Shown here: positions 43,556-48,581 of the stretch, one piece after another
How positions within the stretch are numbered: position 1 is the first letter of the stretch
Layout of the letters: each line of letters begins with the position of its first letter
DNA from: Conus ventricosus
Lineage: Eukaryota; Mollusca; Gastropoda; Neogastropoda; Conidae
DNA length: 64,000 nt
Reading direction: 5' to 3'
Assembly (NCBI GenBank): GCA_018398815.1
Contig: CM031618.1
Span: 43,690,722-43,754,721 of the forward strand
Translations under genes and position numbers: made by a program
The notes under the pieces: generated by a model
Told to the model about the DNA's origin: nothing
Databases searched by the model: none
Seen by the model: the letters and a program-made list of their open reading frames with translations, nothing else

Positions 43556-45653
43556 CAGAGAGACAGAGACAGAGAGACGTAGAGAGAGAGTGTTCATGCA
43601 GGTAATGTGTGTGTGTGTGTGAGAGAGAGAGAGAATTTATGCAGGTGATATGTGTGTGTGTGTGTGTGTGTGTGTGGAGAGGGGGGGGGGGAATGTAGGG
43701 GGAGGAGGGTAGGTGTGTGTGGCATGGATGTACATGCATGCATAAAAAGTAATTGGGTACAGAGTCATTACCATTTTCATTTATTAAAAAATCATATTAA
43801 TGTGTGAGCTGTTGTGGAAGTGACTCTAGGATGACTTTGTCATCCTTTTCTATTTCCTTTTCTGCCTGCTAAGTATTTAGGATCAAAGTTGTACTCATCA
43901 AAAAACATGTTTATTTCTTATTTAACCAAATGACCCGGATCTGTTCTCATATTTATACATGATATGCAGACACTGGAAATGGTGATTCTTGGCATACCTG
44001 CTACCTCATTAAGTGCATTCCGTTTCAGAGCATCAACTTCTTTAGTAAAATGAGTTATTCTGAGCAAACAATGGCTTTTTTTCCAGACAAGAGCCTAAAG
44101 GTCGCGGCAGACAAAGGTCAAGGTCAGCCTCAAGGACACGCCACTACACACCGGAGCGCAGCGCCTCCCACAGTCGGTACCTGGTGCGGGAGTTTGGGGA
44201 CAGCATCAGCGACGATTCTGATCTGGATCCTTCGAGAGGTCGTCGTCGGTGAGTTCTCAGGATGTGCTGAAAGACTGTGTGAAGAAAGAAGGGGGTAGGA
44301 GAGGGATGGTGGGGGGGGAGGGGGAGTGGAGTGGGAGAGGTGCTTTCTTTTGCTGTGTATGCCGAGACATACACTCGAATGGTTCTGAACAGTTGCACAT
44401 TCGATTATGGCATGTACACACATGCTCACACACAAAAACACACATTCATACACACACACAAACACAGGCTTACATGATGCGTGTTTTTTTTTTTCAGCTT
44501 CTCAGACTAGAAACTATTGTTTACTGTACAGTTATAACAACATGGCATCACGGGAAGATCTTTATTCGTCAACAGGACACGCAGTTTATCCAGGACACGG
44601 TCGCATTCAGAGACCAGATCTTCCTCAGGACGTTCGTCATCACAACGAAGAGGGAGGCGCTACCGAAGGAACACAGAAGTGGTAAATGAAAATCTTTTTG
44701 ATACACATGAGCTCAGTTGGTTGTAAATTTTATCAGCTGTTTGTAAATGATGCATTATGTTGCTCTGCCTTTTTTTTGTGATGGTTTCAAAGCGAGGTGA
44801 CTGAAAGTGGAAATTGACGCAAATTTTAAAAAGGAAAGTTATCAGTTCTGCAAGACAATATAGACAAACAGATTACTGGACAGAACATGATAATTTCGAC
44901 CTCTTGGGTCTTTTTCTTCAGGAAAAAAAAAATAACGGTTAGGACAATGAAAAGAAAGAACGAGCAACCACTTATTTTCTGATATTCTGCGCAAAAAATT
45001 GGTAGTTTCCATTTGTGGATGCATCTGTGTGTGTGAGTGTGTGTGTGTGTGTGTGTGAAGGGGAGGGACGGGGAGAGTTGTTTCAAGAATATGTATTTCA
45101 GCGCTGCCTGTCTGTAGTAGTGGTCTTGTGTGTGTGTGTGTGTGTGTGTGAATGGGAGGGAGGGGGGTGTTGTTTCAAGAATATGTATTTCCGCGCTGCC
45201 TGTCTGTAGTAGTGGTCTTTTCTCTGTGTGTGTGGTGTGTGAGAGTGTGTGAGAGTGAGCGTTTGTATATGCGTGTGTATGTGTGTGTGTGCGTGCATGT
45301 GTGTGTGCATGTGTGTTTGTGTATATGTATGTATGTGTGTGCGCACGTGTGCACATACATGCGTGCGTGCATGCATGCTAGTGTGTGTGTGCGTGCATTC
45401 ACATATGCAAATATGCATTTAGATACATATGCTCAAGTGTATATCTATGCACACACAAACACTGAAAGTACACTCACTGCTTTCTTTCGTCTAACGTTAT
45501 GTGCAGTACGATTCAGATGAGGACGTTGACCTCAGCGAGTCCCTGGTGCTGTCGGAGGACATCAACCGTCTGACCCAACGTATGCTGGGCACAGTGAAGG
45601 GGGAACTCCGTCGTCATAGAGACAGGAAAGAATTCGGGTCTTCCTATTGGTAG
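9285..45653 (+). CDS. Gene A: multi-exon gene for a disordered Ser/Arg/Pro-rich protein (overall span)
   Basis: Fourteen exons join with perfectly matching phases: 9285-9396, 10245-10412, 10870-11033, 11525-11775, 14305-14711, 15264-15510, 19938-20128, 27556-27678, 29103-30067, 31176-31202, 31314-31340, 44087-44248, 44576-44681 and 45507-45653. They sum to 3,097 nt. Adding the two single bases apparently missing in exons 6 and 9 gives 3,099 nt, i.e. about 1,032 codons plus stop. The product is mostly low-complexity, with a short coiled coil and a Cys-pair/His segment in exon 9. Motifs such as [12 protein letters not shown] and DMDSGFIGS, plus the coiled coil, remind me of AKNA-type proteins (centrosomal/AT-hook family), but I cannot verify this and give no symbol. 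The start codon is not identified; more exons probably lie upstream. Introns hold LINEs, a piggyBac relic and minisatellites. Confidence 0.8.
9590..9680 (-). mobile_element. 3' tail fragment of the I-like LINE, antisense
   Basis: The reverse complement reads GGTGACAGCCCCGATATGGCC..., ending GGGCTATAAGCAACATTACC and TCACC/TAAG-type repeats. This is the same 3' terminal sequence as the LINE at 37015-43005. It is a short 5'-truncated copy inserted antisense in the first visible intron of gene A. Confidence 0.85.
10108..10129. repeat. Poly-G run
   Basis: A near-continuous run of about 20 G in the intron between gene A exons 1 and 2. Confidence 0.9.
10245..10412 (+). CDS. Gene A exon 2
   Basis: Acceptor TTCACCTGCTGTCCAG (AG at 10243-10244) and donor GCTG|GTATGG bound a 168-nt exon, phase 1 in and phase 1 out. 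The matching frame reads [19 protein letters not shown], then a Ser-rich run including [19 protein letters not shown] and [10 protein letters not shown]. The other frame that stays open has less coding-like composition and the wrong phase; the third has a stop. The junctions with exons 1 and 3 are both in frame. The segment is predicted disordered, with several Ser-Pro and Arg-x-x-Ser type sites. Confidence 0.75.
10440..10660. repeat. Poly-T and (GT)n runs
   Basis: A T run at about 10449-10472, then (GT)n arrays at about 10560-10660, in intron 2 of gene A. Confidence 0.9.
10870..11033 (+). CDS. Gene A exon 3
   Basis: Acceptor TTCTCTTCCCATCAG and donor AGCAAG|GTCAGG bound a 164-nt exon, phase 1 in and phase 0 out. 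It encodes [20 protein letters not shown], then an acidic/Arg stretch with [19 protein letters not shown] and FHDPRLSK. The first two bases complete an Ala codon with exon 2. The ATG at 10872 is internal in this model but could serve as an alternative start. Confidence 0.8.
11257..11412. repeat. (CA)n microsatellite
   Basis: CA dinucleotide array with a few GC and TG interruptions, in intron 3 of gene A. It is preceded by a GA/G-rich stretch (about 11056-11210). Confidence 0.95.
11525..11775 (+). CDS. Gene A exon 4 (DSG motifs)
   Basis: Acceptor CTGACACTGTGCAG and donor GAGACAG|GTTGGT bound a 251-nt exon, phase 0 in and phase 2 out. It encodes [20 protein letters not shown], a basic/Pro region, and later [19 protein letters not shown] followed by [13 protein letters not shown]. 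The two DSG-containing motifs (LPDSGIS and DSGFIGS) stand out as conserved-looking short linear motifs; DSGxxS is the phosphodegron form recognised by beta-TrCP, and SPDSGIS-like text would fit, but this is inference. DSGF-type motifs also occur in AKNA-family proteins as I recall them. Confidence 0.85.
12140..12570 (+). mobile_element. Dispersed repeat, SINE-related, partial copy
   Basis: This segment parallels 34530-35140 in order: CACTGCAGGTGTCTGT, CCTGTCATG...CTCAGAC, GCATCATATTCATCATC, then TGCCCTGCT, GTCAGTAGAGGGCTT and CAGTGTCTCCTCC.GTAGGTTGCC. The left part corresponds to the 3' half of the tRNA-like SINE at 34325. The right part is a further shared segment, so the repeat unit is longer than the SINE alone. 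No coding role is apparent. Confidence 0.6.
13370..13625 (+). mobile_element. 3' tail copy of the I-like LINE (5'-truncated)
   Basis: Begins within the last ORF2 codons (ATGTTCCACCTGACATGATT, corresponding to FRDVPPDVI), runs through the shared 3' untranslated region (GTGAGTTGATTTTAACGTGG, ACAGCCCTGATGTGGCCCTT, GGCTGGGCTATAAGCAACC) and ends in (CTTAC)n. It is colinear with 42720-43000. Confidence 0.9.
14305..14711 (+). CDS. Gene A exon 5
   Basis: Acceptor TTTCACCTCCCAAG and donor GTCG|GTGAGT bound a 407-nt exon, phase 2 in and phase 1 out. It encodes [19 protein letters not shown], an Arg/Pro/Gly region, [20 protein letters not shown], and a Ser/Gln-rich tail with [20 protein letters not shown] ending [11 protein letters not shown]. 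Disordered, with acidic patches flanking a basic middle. The DESTLSDTQ and DETLEDVSD stretches are acidic Ser/Thr motifs typical of CK2 sites. Confidence 0.85.
15264..15510 (+). CDS. Gene A exon 6, with apparent 1-base deletion
   Basis: Acceptor CCTGTTCGTACAG (AG 15262-15263) and donor GATCAG|GTGGGT. From the acceptor (phase 1) the frame encodes [20 protein letters not shown] and [18 protein letters not shown], then loses coding character near 15385. One base later in frame the text becomes [20 protein letters not shown], then [19 protein letters not shown] and EDQ, ending in phase 0, which exon 7 requires. Neither frame is open across the exon, so one base is missing around 15380-15390, in a C/A-rich run. 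A sequencing deletion, a polymorphism or loss of function are all possible. An alternative internal acceptor (CTCCTCCCAG near 15331) with correct phase would avoid the break but loses the good N-terminal text. Confidence 0.7.
15511..16095. other. Gene A intron 6, left part
   Basis: Non-coding, with a (GT)n run at about 15878-15924. No exon recognised. Confidence 0.5.
16350..16890 (+). pseudogene. piggyBac transposase N-terminal remnant
   Basis: In broken frames the text gives an acidic N-terminus ([19 protein letters not shown]), a Gly/Arg-rich linker ([15 protein letters not shown]) and then [15 protein letters not shown] followed by [11 protein letters not shown]. The last two fit the conserved F-x-G-x-PGI and DFF-x-LF motifs at the start of the piggyBac transposase core domain. 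Several frameshifts and a stop intervene, and the frame runs into a (GT)n array at about 16897, so the DDD catalytic triad is missing. No function is expected. Confidence 0.75.
16895..17195. repeat. (GT)n/(GA)n compound microsatellite
   Basis: GT runs flank a GA/G-rich block (16977-17030), followed by degenerate GTGGTGCTTTTGCATG-type units with GT runs. It interrupts the piggyBac relic. Confidence 0.9.
18485..19925 (+). repeat. 75-bp minisatellite in gene A intron 6
   Basis: About 18 tandem units built from GTGTCCACAGGCTTCACTCT, AACAGCAGTCTTGAGACAAC, AGTGTTCTGAATGGGTTAAG and GTTTTTCAGATGACA. The right half (19340-19790) is homogeneous with a 75-bp period and stays open for 150 codons. The left half has composite units with an extra TTTTTTAGATGACAGTGTTCTGAATGGG copy. 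The last unit runs directly into the splice acceptor of gene A exon 7 (AACAGCAGTCTCGTTTCCTCCAG). I regard the open frame as a by-product of a period divisible by three. Confidence 0.9.
19938..20128 (+). CDS. Gene A exon 7
   Basis: Acceptor CTCGTTTCCTCCAG and donor GGCCAG|GTAAAT bound a 191-nt exon, phase 0 in and phase 2 out. It encodes [39 protein letters not shown] and [19 protein letters not shown], ending SVQSA. SR/QP-rich and disordered, in line with neighbouring exons. It has no internal ATG-started long frame and would be missed by simple ORF calling. Confidence 0.85.
20160..20385. repeat. (CTT)n / T-rich microsatellite
   Basis: Pure pyrimidine tract with TTC/TTCTT units in gene A intron 7. 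Confidence 0.95.
20442..20645. repeat. (CA)n microsatellite
   Basis: CA array with GTACAC/CACG interruptions. It lies immediately upstream of the SGNH/RNase H LINE copy. Confidence 0.95.
20733..21980 (+). pseudogene. LINE ORF1 remnant with SGNH/GDSL-type esterase domain
   Basis: A Ser/Pro/Gln-rich N-terminal part (about 20733-21340) contains a coiled-coil-like stretch and [16 protein letters not shown]. After a frameshift in an A-run, [14 protein letters not shown] appears (GDS-like block I), then DVVLIHSGI next to NDL in a neighbouring frame (GxND-like block III), and [19 protein letters not shown] (block V Asp/His, D-x-x-H). These are the catalytic blocks of SGNH hydrolases, which are known in ORF1 of CR1-like LINEs. 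Block I has His in place of Gly before Asp-Ser. Frameshifts at about 21320, 21530 and a stop at 21750 inactivate it. Confidence 0.7.
22370..23180 (+). pseudogene. LINE endonuclease remnant
   Basis: Starts with [10 protein letters not shown] in one frame, continues broken, then is clear from about 22731: [39 protein letters not shown] and [25 protein letters not shown] and SDHIPL are the catalytic Asp-Asn and Asp-His motifs of APE-type endonucleases. Internal stops and frameshifts lie before 22731. Confidence 0.85.
23740..24720 (+). pseudogene. LINE reverse transcriptase remnant
   Basis: Motifs in order: [14 protein letters not shown], the [20 protein letters not shown] segment, [17 protein letters not shown] (motif A Asp), [20 protein letters not shown] (motif B), [10 protein letters not shown] (motif C, intact YADD) and a later [17 protein letters not shown]. 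Frame changes occur at about 23590, 23900 and 24450. The active-site residues themselves are preserved, so decay is mainly by small indels. Confidence 0.9.
25310..26060 (+). pseudogene. LINE RNase H and C-terminal knuckle remnant
   Basis: [20 protein letters not shown] (first Asp), [12 protein letters not shown] (Glu), [19 protein letters not shown] (second Asp) and [20 protein letters not shown] (His...Asp) match the RNase H catalytic positions. An in-frame stop lies just before VPSHC. The C-terminal text [16 protein letters not shown] is a C-x-C-x7-H-x4-C-like knuckle. Confidence 0.85.
26238..26512. repeat. (CA)n microsatellite
   Basis: Long CA array with CT-rich and CGCA/CATGCA interruptions. 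A short (AT)n run follows at about 26528-26550 and T runs at 26560 and 26662-26697. Confidence 0.95.
26700..27555. other. Gene A intron 7, right part
   Basis: Non-coding. Contains a (CA)n array (about 26975-27060), CAA repeats and interrupted C homopolymers at 27379-27414. A pyrimidine tract and GTTGACAG precede exon 8. Confidence 0.6.
27556..27678 (+). CDS. Gene A exon 8
   Basis: Acceptor TTCACCTGTTGACAG and donor TTACCAG|GTGAGG bound a 123-nt exon, phase 2 in and out. It encodes [19 protein letters not shown], then [19 protein letters not shown] and IT. Being symmetric (phase 2-2), it could be skipped without a frame change. Disordered, mixed charge. Confidence 0.8.
27793..28663 (-). mobile_element. 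5'-truncated RNase H LINE fragment, antisense to gene A
   Basis: The minus strand gives [20 protein letters not shown] (RNase H Asp motif), a C-terminal region with [18 protein letters not shown] and, after one stop, [20 protein letters not shown] followed by [10 protein letters not shown], a CxC...H...C knuckle like that at 26000. The RNase H VP-x-H motif is deleted. The left end has ATTAAAGTACTAC and a (TAC)n tail at 27795-27812, the probable 3' terminus. A (CA)n array and CAAA repeats lie inside the 3' part (27915-28045). Confidence 0.8.
28740..29060. repeat. C homopolymers and pyrimidine-rich tract
   Basis: C runs at about 28758-28775 and 28868-28885, with T/C-rich sequence continuing to the exon 9 region. 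TTTCTTCCAG at about 29032 is a strong but apparently unused acceptor; the sequence after it meets an in-frame stop (TGATAA). Confidence 0.7.
29103..30067 (+). CDS. Gene A exon 9: coiled coil and Cys-pair/His segment, apparent 1-base deletion
   Basis: Acceptor GCATTACGGCAG (AG 29101-29102), donor GCCTGG|GTGAGT, phase 2 in and out, about 965 nt. It opens with a heptad-like helix ([20 protein letters not shown]), then Pro-rich text, [35 protein letters not shown] and Arg/His-rich [15 protein letters not shown]. Near 29690, in a C-rich run, the frame must shift by one: [34 protein letters not shown], then [20 protein letters not shown] and [24 protein letters not shown] (C-x2-C...H-x-H) is a possible small zinc site. 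Without the missing base translation would stop at 29761. Both halves are strongly coding-like, so a deletion error or a recent frameshift is likely. Confidence 0.85.
30072..31135. repeat. (GT)n then (CA)n microsatellites in intron 9
   Basis: (GT)n immediately follows the exon 9 donor (30072-30190). A 350-bp non-repetitive AT-rich stretch follows, then a 550-bp CA-rich array (30580-31135) with CATACATGCA-type interruptions. Confidence 0.9.
31176..31202 (+). CDS. Gene A exon 10, 27-nt microexon copy 1
   Basis: Acceptor CTGCATCCATTTCAG and donor CAAAG|GTGAGC. Symmetric phase 2. Encodes LYSYLEYQ plus a split codon at each end. It can be included or skipped without changing frame. The aromatic/Tyr-rich octapeptide contrasts with the disordered neighbours and may be a binding motif. 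Confidence 0.75.
31314..31340 (+). CDS. Gene A exon 11, 27-nt microexon copy 2
   Basis: Same acceptor text as exon 10 and donor CGCAG|GTGAGC. Symmetric phase 2. Encodes LYSYREYR. It differs from copy 1 by Leu to Arg and Gln to Arg, so it is more basic. The two copies could be spliced together, alternatively or mutually exclusively; the sequence alone does not say. Confidence 0.75.
31341..34320. other. Gene A intron 11, left part, no gene seen
   Basis: Three kilobases of mostly unique AT-rich sequence. C homopolymers occur at about 32720-32744 and 33977-33989, A/T/G runs near 33510-33600 and 33880-33908. A near-duplicate phrase GGTTTCTCAAGT.CCCTGTCTTTACTGTTC occurs at 31614 and 31679. No exon or transposon protein was recognised. 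Confidence 0.5.
34325..34700 (+). mobile_element. tRNA-derived SINE, plus strand
   Basis: GTGCGGTGGTTAGTGTTGC (A-box-like) at about 34331 and GGGTTCGATTCC (B-box) at about 34384 form an RNA polymerase III promoter. A body with CTGCAGGTGTCTGTGTCTCC, CCTGTCATGTTGACTCAGAC and CATAGCATCATCAGCATCGT follows, ending in an A run at 34687-34698. A minus-strand relative with B-box GGTTCGAATCC lies at 56735-57115, and 12140-12300 matches the 3' half. Confidence 0.8.
34700..35140 (+). repeat. Dispersed repeat continuing after the SINE
   Basis: Shares ordered blocks with 12300-12570: TCATGCCCTGCT, GTAGAGGGCTT, GAACAGGCG-like/GAGCAGGCGGCAGTGAACAC and GTGTTTCCTCTGGTGGGTTGCC. Either the two copies are larger composite repeats or the same tandem pair of elements. 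Confidence 0.55.
35175..35825 (+). repeat. 28-bp minisatellite
   Basis: About 23 tandem copies of CATGGGAACAATATCACAGA followed by GGGAGGGG, with A/C, A/G and one-base variants. The unit has no stop in any plus-strand frame, and because 28 is not a multiple of three all three frames stay open for over 200 codons with the same 28-residue super-period. I do not regard them as genes. Confidence 0.95.
35997..36071. repeat. Near-perfect inverted repeat (32-bp arms, 11-bp loop)
   Basis: The left arm CAAGTAGGTTAACTCTTGCT... (35997-36028) and right arm (36040-36071) are reverse complements with one mismatch. The loop is TATAACTTATG. Partial pairing continues a few bases outward. It could be a foldback MITE core, or a hairpin in the intron RNA. 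Confidence 0.9.
36176..36304 (+). repeat. 43-bp tandem triplication
   Basis: Three nearly identical copies of GTGATATTATGCTCTTGTTA plus AAACGCTCAGTGTTGTCACTTTA (36176, 36219, 36262); the middle copy has one G to A change. Confidence 0.95.
36680..36785. repeat. (TA)n then (GA)n microsatellite
   Basis: TA dinucleotides at about 36681-36742, followed directly by GA dinucleotides to about 36785. Confidence 0.95.
36795..36995 (+). mobile_element. 3' tail copy of the I-like LINE, just upstream of the full-length copy
   Basis: Begins GTCTTGAAAGAGATTACC, carries the shared TTGATTTTAACATGGTGACA, GCCCTGATATGGCCCTTTGC and GGCTATAAGCAACATTACC, and ends in TTACC repeats. The full-length LINE starts about 30 bp further on, so two insertions lie head to tail. 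Confidence 0.9.
37027..37062 (+). other. Hairpin at the LINE 5' end
   Basis: CCCTCCG (37027-37033) pairs with CGGAGGG (37056-37062); inside, ACC...GGT extends the stem across GGGGTTGCG on one side. A compact GC-rich structure at the extreme 5' end is typical of LINE leaders; several LINE families carry self-cleaving HDV-like ribozymes there. I cannot confirm a ribozyme fold. Confidence 0.5.
37764..39076 (+). CDS. LINE ORF1: gag-like RNA-binding protein with CCHC knuckles
   Basis: Likely start ATG at 37764 ([10 protein letters not shown]), then a run of 11-12 C whose length puts the downstream frame out by one; beyond it [20 protein letters not shown] and the rest are open to TGA at 39076, about 437 residues. 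Residues around 60-190 look like an RRM-type fold ([39 protein letters not shown]). Three zinc knuckles follow: [27 protein letters not shown] and [15 protein letters not shown]. The C-terminus is Ser/Pro-rich ([20 protein letters not shown]). The protein would bind the LINE RNA in a ribonucleoprotein. The start is chosen from the poly-C context; the knuckles make the family call safe. Confidence 0.85.
39103..42795 (+). pseudogene. LINE ORF2: endonuclease, reverse transcriptase, RNase H, CCHC (frameshifted)
   Basis: Starts ATG at 39103 ([20 protein letters not shown]), 27 bp after ORF1. Endonuclease: [33 protein letters not shown]. Reverse transcriptase: [47 protein letters not shown] and the FVDDF catalytic box. 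RNase [35 protein letters not shown] and [21 protein letters not shown] final [17 protein letters not shown] knuckle precedes the true end, FHLI and TAA at 42793-42795. One-base shifts occur near 39495, 40005-40130, 40870-40940, 42580 and 42625, with a TAG at 39861. Key catalytic residues are retained, so the copy is young or the shifts are partly sequence errors. Confidence 0.9.
42860..42915. repeat. Poly-T and short (TA)n inside LINE 3' UTR
   Basis: About 30 T followed by ATATATAT interrupts the LINE 3' untranslated region relative to the truncated copies at 13370 and 47410. Confidence 0.85.
43006..44086. other. Gene A intron 11, right part
   Basis: Non-coding, with (GT)n/(GA)n arrays at 43505-43690 and a poly-G at 43681-43691. 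A T-rich tract ending TTTTTTTCCAG precedes exon 12. Confidence 0.6.
44087..44248 (+). CDS. Gene A exon 12 (SR-rich)
   Basis: Acceptor GGCTTTTTTTCCAG and donor CGTCG|GTGAGT bound a 162-nt exon, symmetric phase 2. It encodes [39 protein letters not shown] and [16 protein letters not shown] dipeptides suggest phosphorylation-regulated protein or RNA contacts; the acidic [10 protein letters not shown] patch follows. The junction codon is Arg on both sides. Confidence 0.85.
44576..44681 (+). CDS. Gene A exon 13 (RS repeat)
   Basis: Acceptor TTTATTCGTCAACAG (AG 44574-44575) and donor GAAGTG|GTAAAT bound a 106-nt exon, phase 2 in and phase 0 out. It encodes [20 protein letters not shown] and [15 protein letters not shown]. 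Two other plus-strand frames are open here but do not fit the phases; the RS-rich frame continues the style of exon 12 and joins the last exon. Confidence 0.75.
44690..45506. other. Gene A last intron
   Basis: Contains a tandem duplication: GAATATGTATTTC.GCGCTGCCTGTCTGTAGTAGTGGTCTTGTGTGTG at about 45087 and 45179, within (GT)n arrays (45030-45400). No exon seen. Confidence 0.6.
45507..45653 (+). CDS. Gene A exon 14, terminal coding exon
   Basis: Acceptor CTAACGTTATGTGCAG, phase 0 in, 48 codons and TAG at 45651-45653. It encodes [39 protein letters not shown] and RKEFGSSYW. The acidic stretch followed by an amphipathic helix ([20 protein letters not shown]) is the most structured, conserved-looking part after the exon 9 coiled coil. 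The helix is a probable protein-interaction element. Confidence 0.9.
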   Translation, partial: YDSDEDVDLSESLVLSEDINRLTQRMLGTVKGELRRHRDRKEFGSSYW

Positions 45654-46800
45654 AGTGGGAAAACCTGGATCAGTGCATTTGAAACGTGGATTAGCCTTCA
45701 GTGGTGGACTTAAGCCAAGTCAAACCATGTTGTGAAGATAAGTTTCATTCGGTTGTGATTGGTTTTCTACCTCCGACTAAATTGGACCATTAAGGACATA
45801 GACTTTCTTCAGTGTGGGTGGATTTTCATCTTAGTTTGATTTAGTTCAAATCAGCCATTGAGAACGTGGATTTTCTTCAGCGTGGCTGGACTTTCACATG
45901 CACTGGAATTAGTTAATTCAGACTGTTGAGGATTTGGATTTGTTCAGCGTGGCTGGATTTTCACATCCATCTGATTTAGTTAATTCAGACTGTTGAGAAT
46001 ATGAATATTCTTTAGTGCAGCTGGATTTTAACTTCCATCTGATTTATTCAAATGGGACGTGTTGAGGACATGAATTTTCTTCACTGTGGCAGGATTTTGA
46101 CAGTGAGCTTGAATCAGACTGTTGAGGGCCTGGATGCTCTCTGGCAGTGGATTTCTAATGATGTCCCCTGAGAGTTAAGCACTTGGGCTTGGTTCAGAAA
46201 TGCATTTTCAGCCGCGGCCAAAACATACCGTGAAAGACTTGGATTTTCTGCGCTGGTCGGTGTTGAATTTCAGCCAGGACAGACTGCCTTCCTTTGCCCC
46301 ATACGCTCTTTCCGATTACTTTGAAAATTGAGATGTCGAGTCCTTAAGTTTGTCTCTCCTATCTGCTTCTGACAGTGGCTAGAGTAGGCAGAGAAGGACA
46401 CAAGTTGTTATTGTTTTCTTCATTCATGGAACTCTTAAACAGCCAGATCGTACTGTAAGGGTTTTTTTTTTGTGTGTGTCTTTTCAACAACAGTCAAATC
46501 GGACTGTGCTGTGTCCTGGATTTGTGTTTCAAAGTGATGTCAGCCGAAACCAGATTAGACTGGATTTTCCCCATGTGATTTATATTTGACAAGAGCCAGT
46601 GGACTGTGAAGAACATGGATTTTCTTCACTACTAATTCAATCACATCAGATTATGTGTACGTGGATGTTTTGAGCAGATTCATTTCCAACAACAGCCAAA
46701 GCGCCAAGCAGACTTTTGAGAATTCGGATACTTTTGGATGGCACGTTTCAAATAACATTAATGAATCGGATAGCAAAGTACTGGGGTTATCCTTAATAGC
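45654..46800 (+). repeat. Gene A 3' UTR with degenerate ~65-bp tandem repeats
   Basis: From about 45740 to 46130 the phrases GGATTTTCTTCAG.GTGGCTGGATTTTCA, CATC.GATTTAGTTAATTCAG and ACTGTTGAGGA recur about six times with a 60-70-bp period and growing divergence; weaker echoes persist to about 46700 (CAGATTGGACTG-like, TGTGAAGAACATGGATTTTCTTCACT). No polyadenylation site can be assigned with confidence. Confidence 0.7.
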
Positions 46801-47409
46801 TATTTTAGGTAGCTAGTAAATTGTTCACTGAAAGACCTGTTGTTTTTTTGTTTTCTGTTGTTTTTTTTTTTCTGTTGAAGAAGCTCAGAAAAAGCCATAT
46901 TCAGAGTCAAACCAAAGTCCTGAAAAGTGCAGGAAGCGGAGGACTCGACACTAAAAGAAAGTTTGGAAAGATGCGCCTCCGCCCGCCCCCCCTCCCCACC
47001 CCACCCCATGTCCTCTGTGCCCTCTTAGTGGCATGTGACTGCTGCATCGTTCATCTGCATCCCTCTTCTTTACACAGCTGTGTCTCAGGAATTTAAAGCA
47101 AAACTGCTGAGACTGACTATGGATATGGCGGATGAAAGTATCCAGCCCTGGATACCAAGAGTATGGAAGATCAAGGGTCAGAACTCCAAAATGAATGAGC
47201 TTGGGGAGAGAATAGACTCCCTTGGAAGTGTAGAGACTAGTCTCCCCAGTTGTGCCGAAGTGTGGTCTTGTTTGTTGTGGGTTTTTTTACTGTCCATCTG
47301 ACACACAGGGTCAGTGTTCATGTCGTGGAAATAATGAAATTTGAAAAATAGTTATTTTCCTGGACTGGAAAGTGATGGTACCATGATAGAGAAAATGCCC
47401 CTCCCCCCC

Positions 47410-47637
47410 CATCCAATGTGATCTTTGAATTCTTGAAAGAGATTAACATTTTCATCGGATCTGAGATTTTACAGTGGAAAGTTTTTTTAACAAAATTTTG
47501 GGTGGGCTTTTAGAAGATGTATTTTAAAGAGCTGTGTGAATGAAGGATTTGTGAGTTGATTTTAACGCGGTGACAGCCCTGATATGGCCCTTTGCGGTCG
47601 GCTGGGCTATAAGCAACATTACCTTACCTTACCCTCC
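47410..47637 (+). mobile_element. 3' tail copy of the I-like LINE
   Basis: Starts CCAATGTGATCTTTGAATTC (last ORF2 codons), continues through TTGATTTTAACGCGGTGACA, CCCTGATATGGCCCTTTGCG and GGGCTATAAGCAACATTACC, and ends in (TTACC)n and an A-rich run. Confidence 0.9.
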
Positions 47638-47639
47638 CC

Positions 47640-48482
47640 CAAAAAAAAAAACAAAAAACAAAACAAAAATGCTGGACAAACATGAGCCATTGTTTGTCAG
47701 CAAGCGAAAATTAAGTAAACATTTAACCCATAGCCAGGCATCGCTGAAACTATCATTTGATAACAGAAATGCATTTTGTGCTTGTGGGAAAAAAAGGTGA
47801 ATTCAGGACATAGAAAATTCTGAAAAAAAAAGGAAAGGAAAGAAAAGCCATGGAATTTTGAACCATGTCAACCTGTATGGACTCTGCCACTTACTCATCC
47901 TATAACCTGTATCCGGTAGGGTGCAATGATGGATATATATATATATCTATCCGGGTCATCAAATGTCTCTGCAGGTCTCTCGCCTCCAATCATACCAAGC
48001 TTCAACAGGGCAGAGAGATCGTGTGTTGTCCCAGTCTTATCCATTATTCCCACACCTCCACGTTGTAGTTTTCTCTTCTTCTTCTTCATTGTTGACTGTG
48101 CTATGATCTTGTGGCACAGCAGACGTGATGTGGCATGGTATACATGCGTCAGTCTGCATACAGGGACGCCTCGTTAATCAAACTGAAAGTAGGCCAGTCT
48201 TCTGTATTGTCCGTCCATGGGTGTGTGTATGCCTGCAAGAGTGACGTCCACCTGACACTGGTCTGCGGCAGTGATACTGATCCAGTGATTGGATTTAACT
48301 CCACCTCAAAGTGCCTGCAAGTACGACACTGCATTTGATTTTTACATTGCGTTATGTAGTTCTGATATGAAGTGAATGTAATTAAAGAATTTACGTCTAC
48401 ACACACATGCACACACACACACGCGCACATACACACACACACATGCACGTACACACACTCTCTCTCTCTCTCTCTGTCGTAT

Positions 48483-48513
<31 letters not shown>

Positions 48514-48517
48514 CACA

Positions 48518-48581
<64 letters not shown>

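Noticed and set aside
44407..44685. Alternative frame [20 protein letters not shown]... across the exon 13 region
   Set aside because: It looks protein-like but does not fit the phase of exon 12 or exon 14; the RS-rich frame joins both perfectly.
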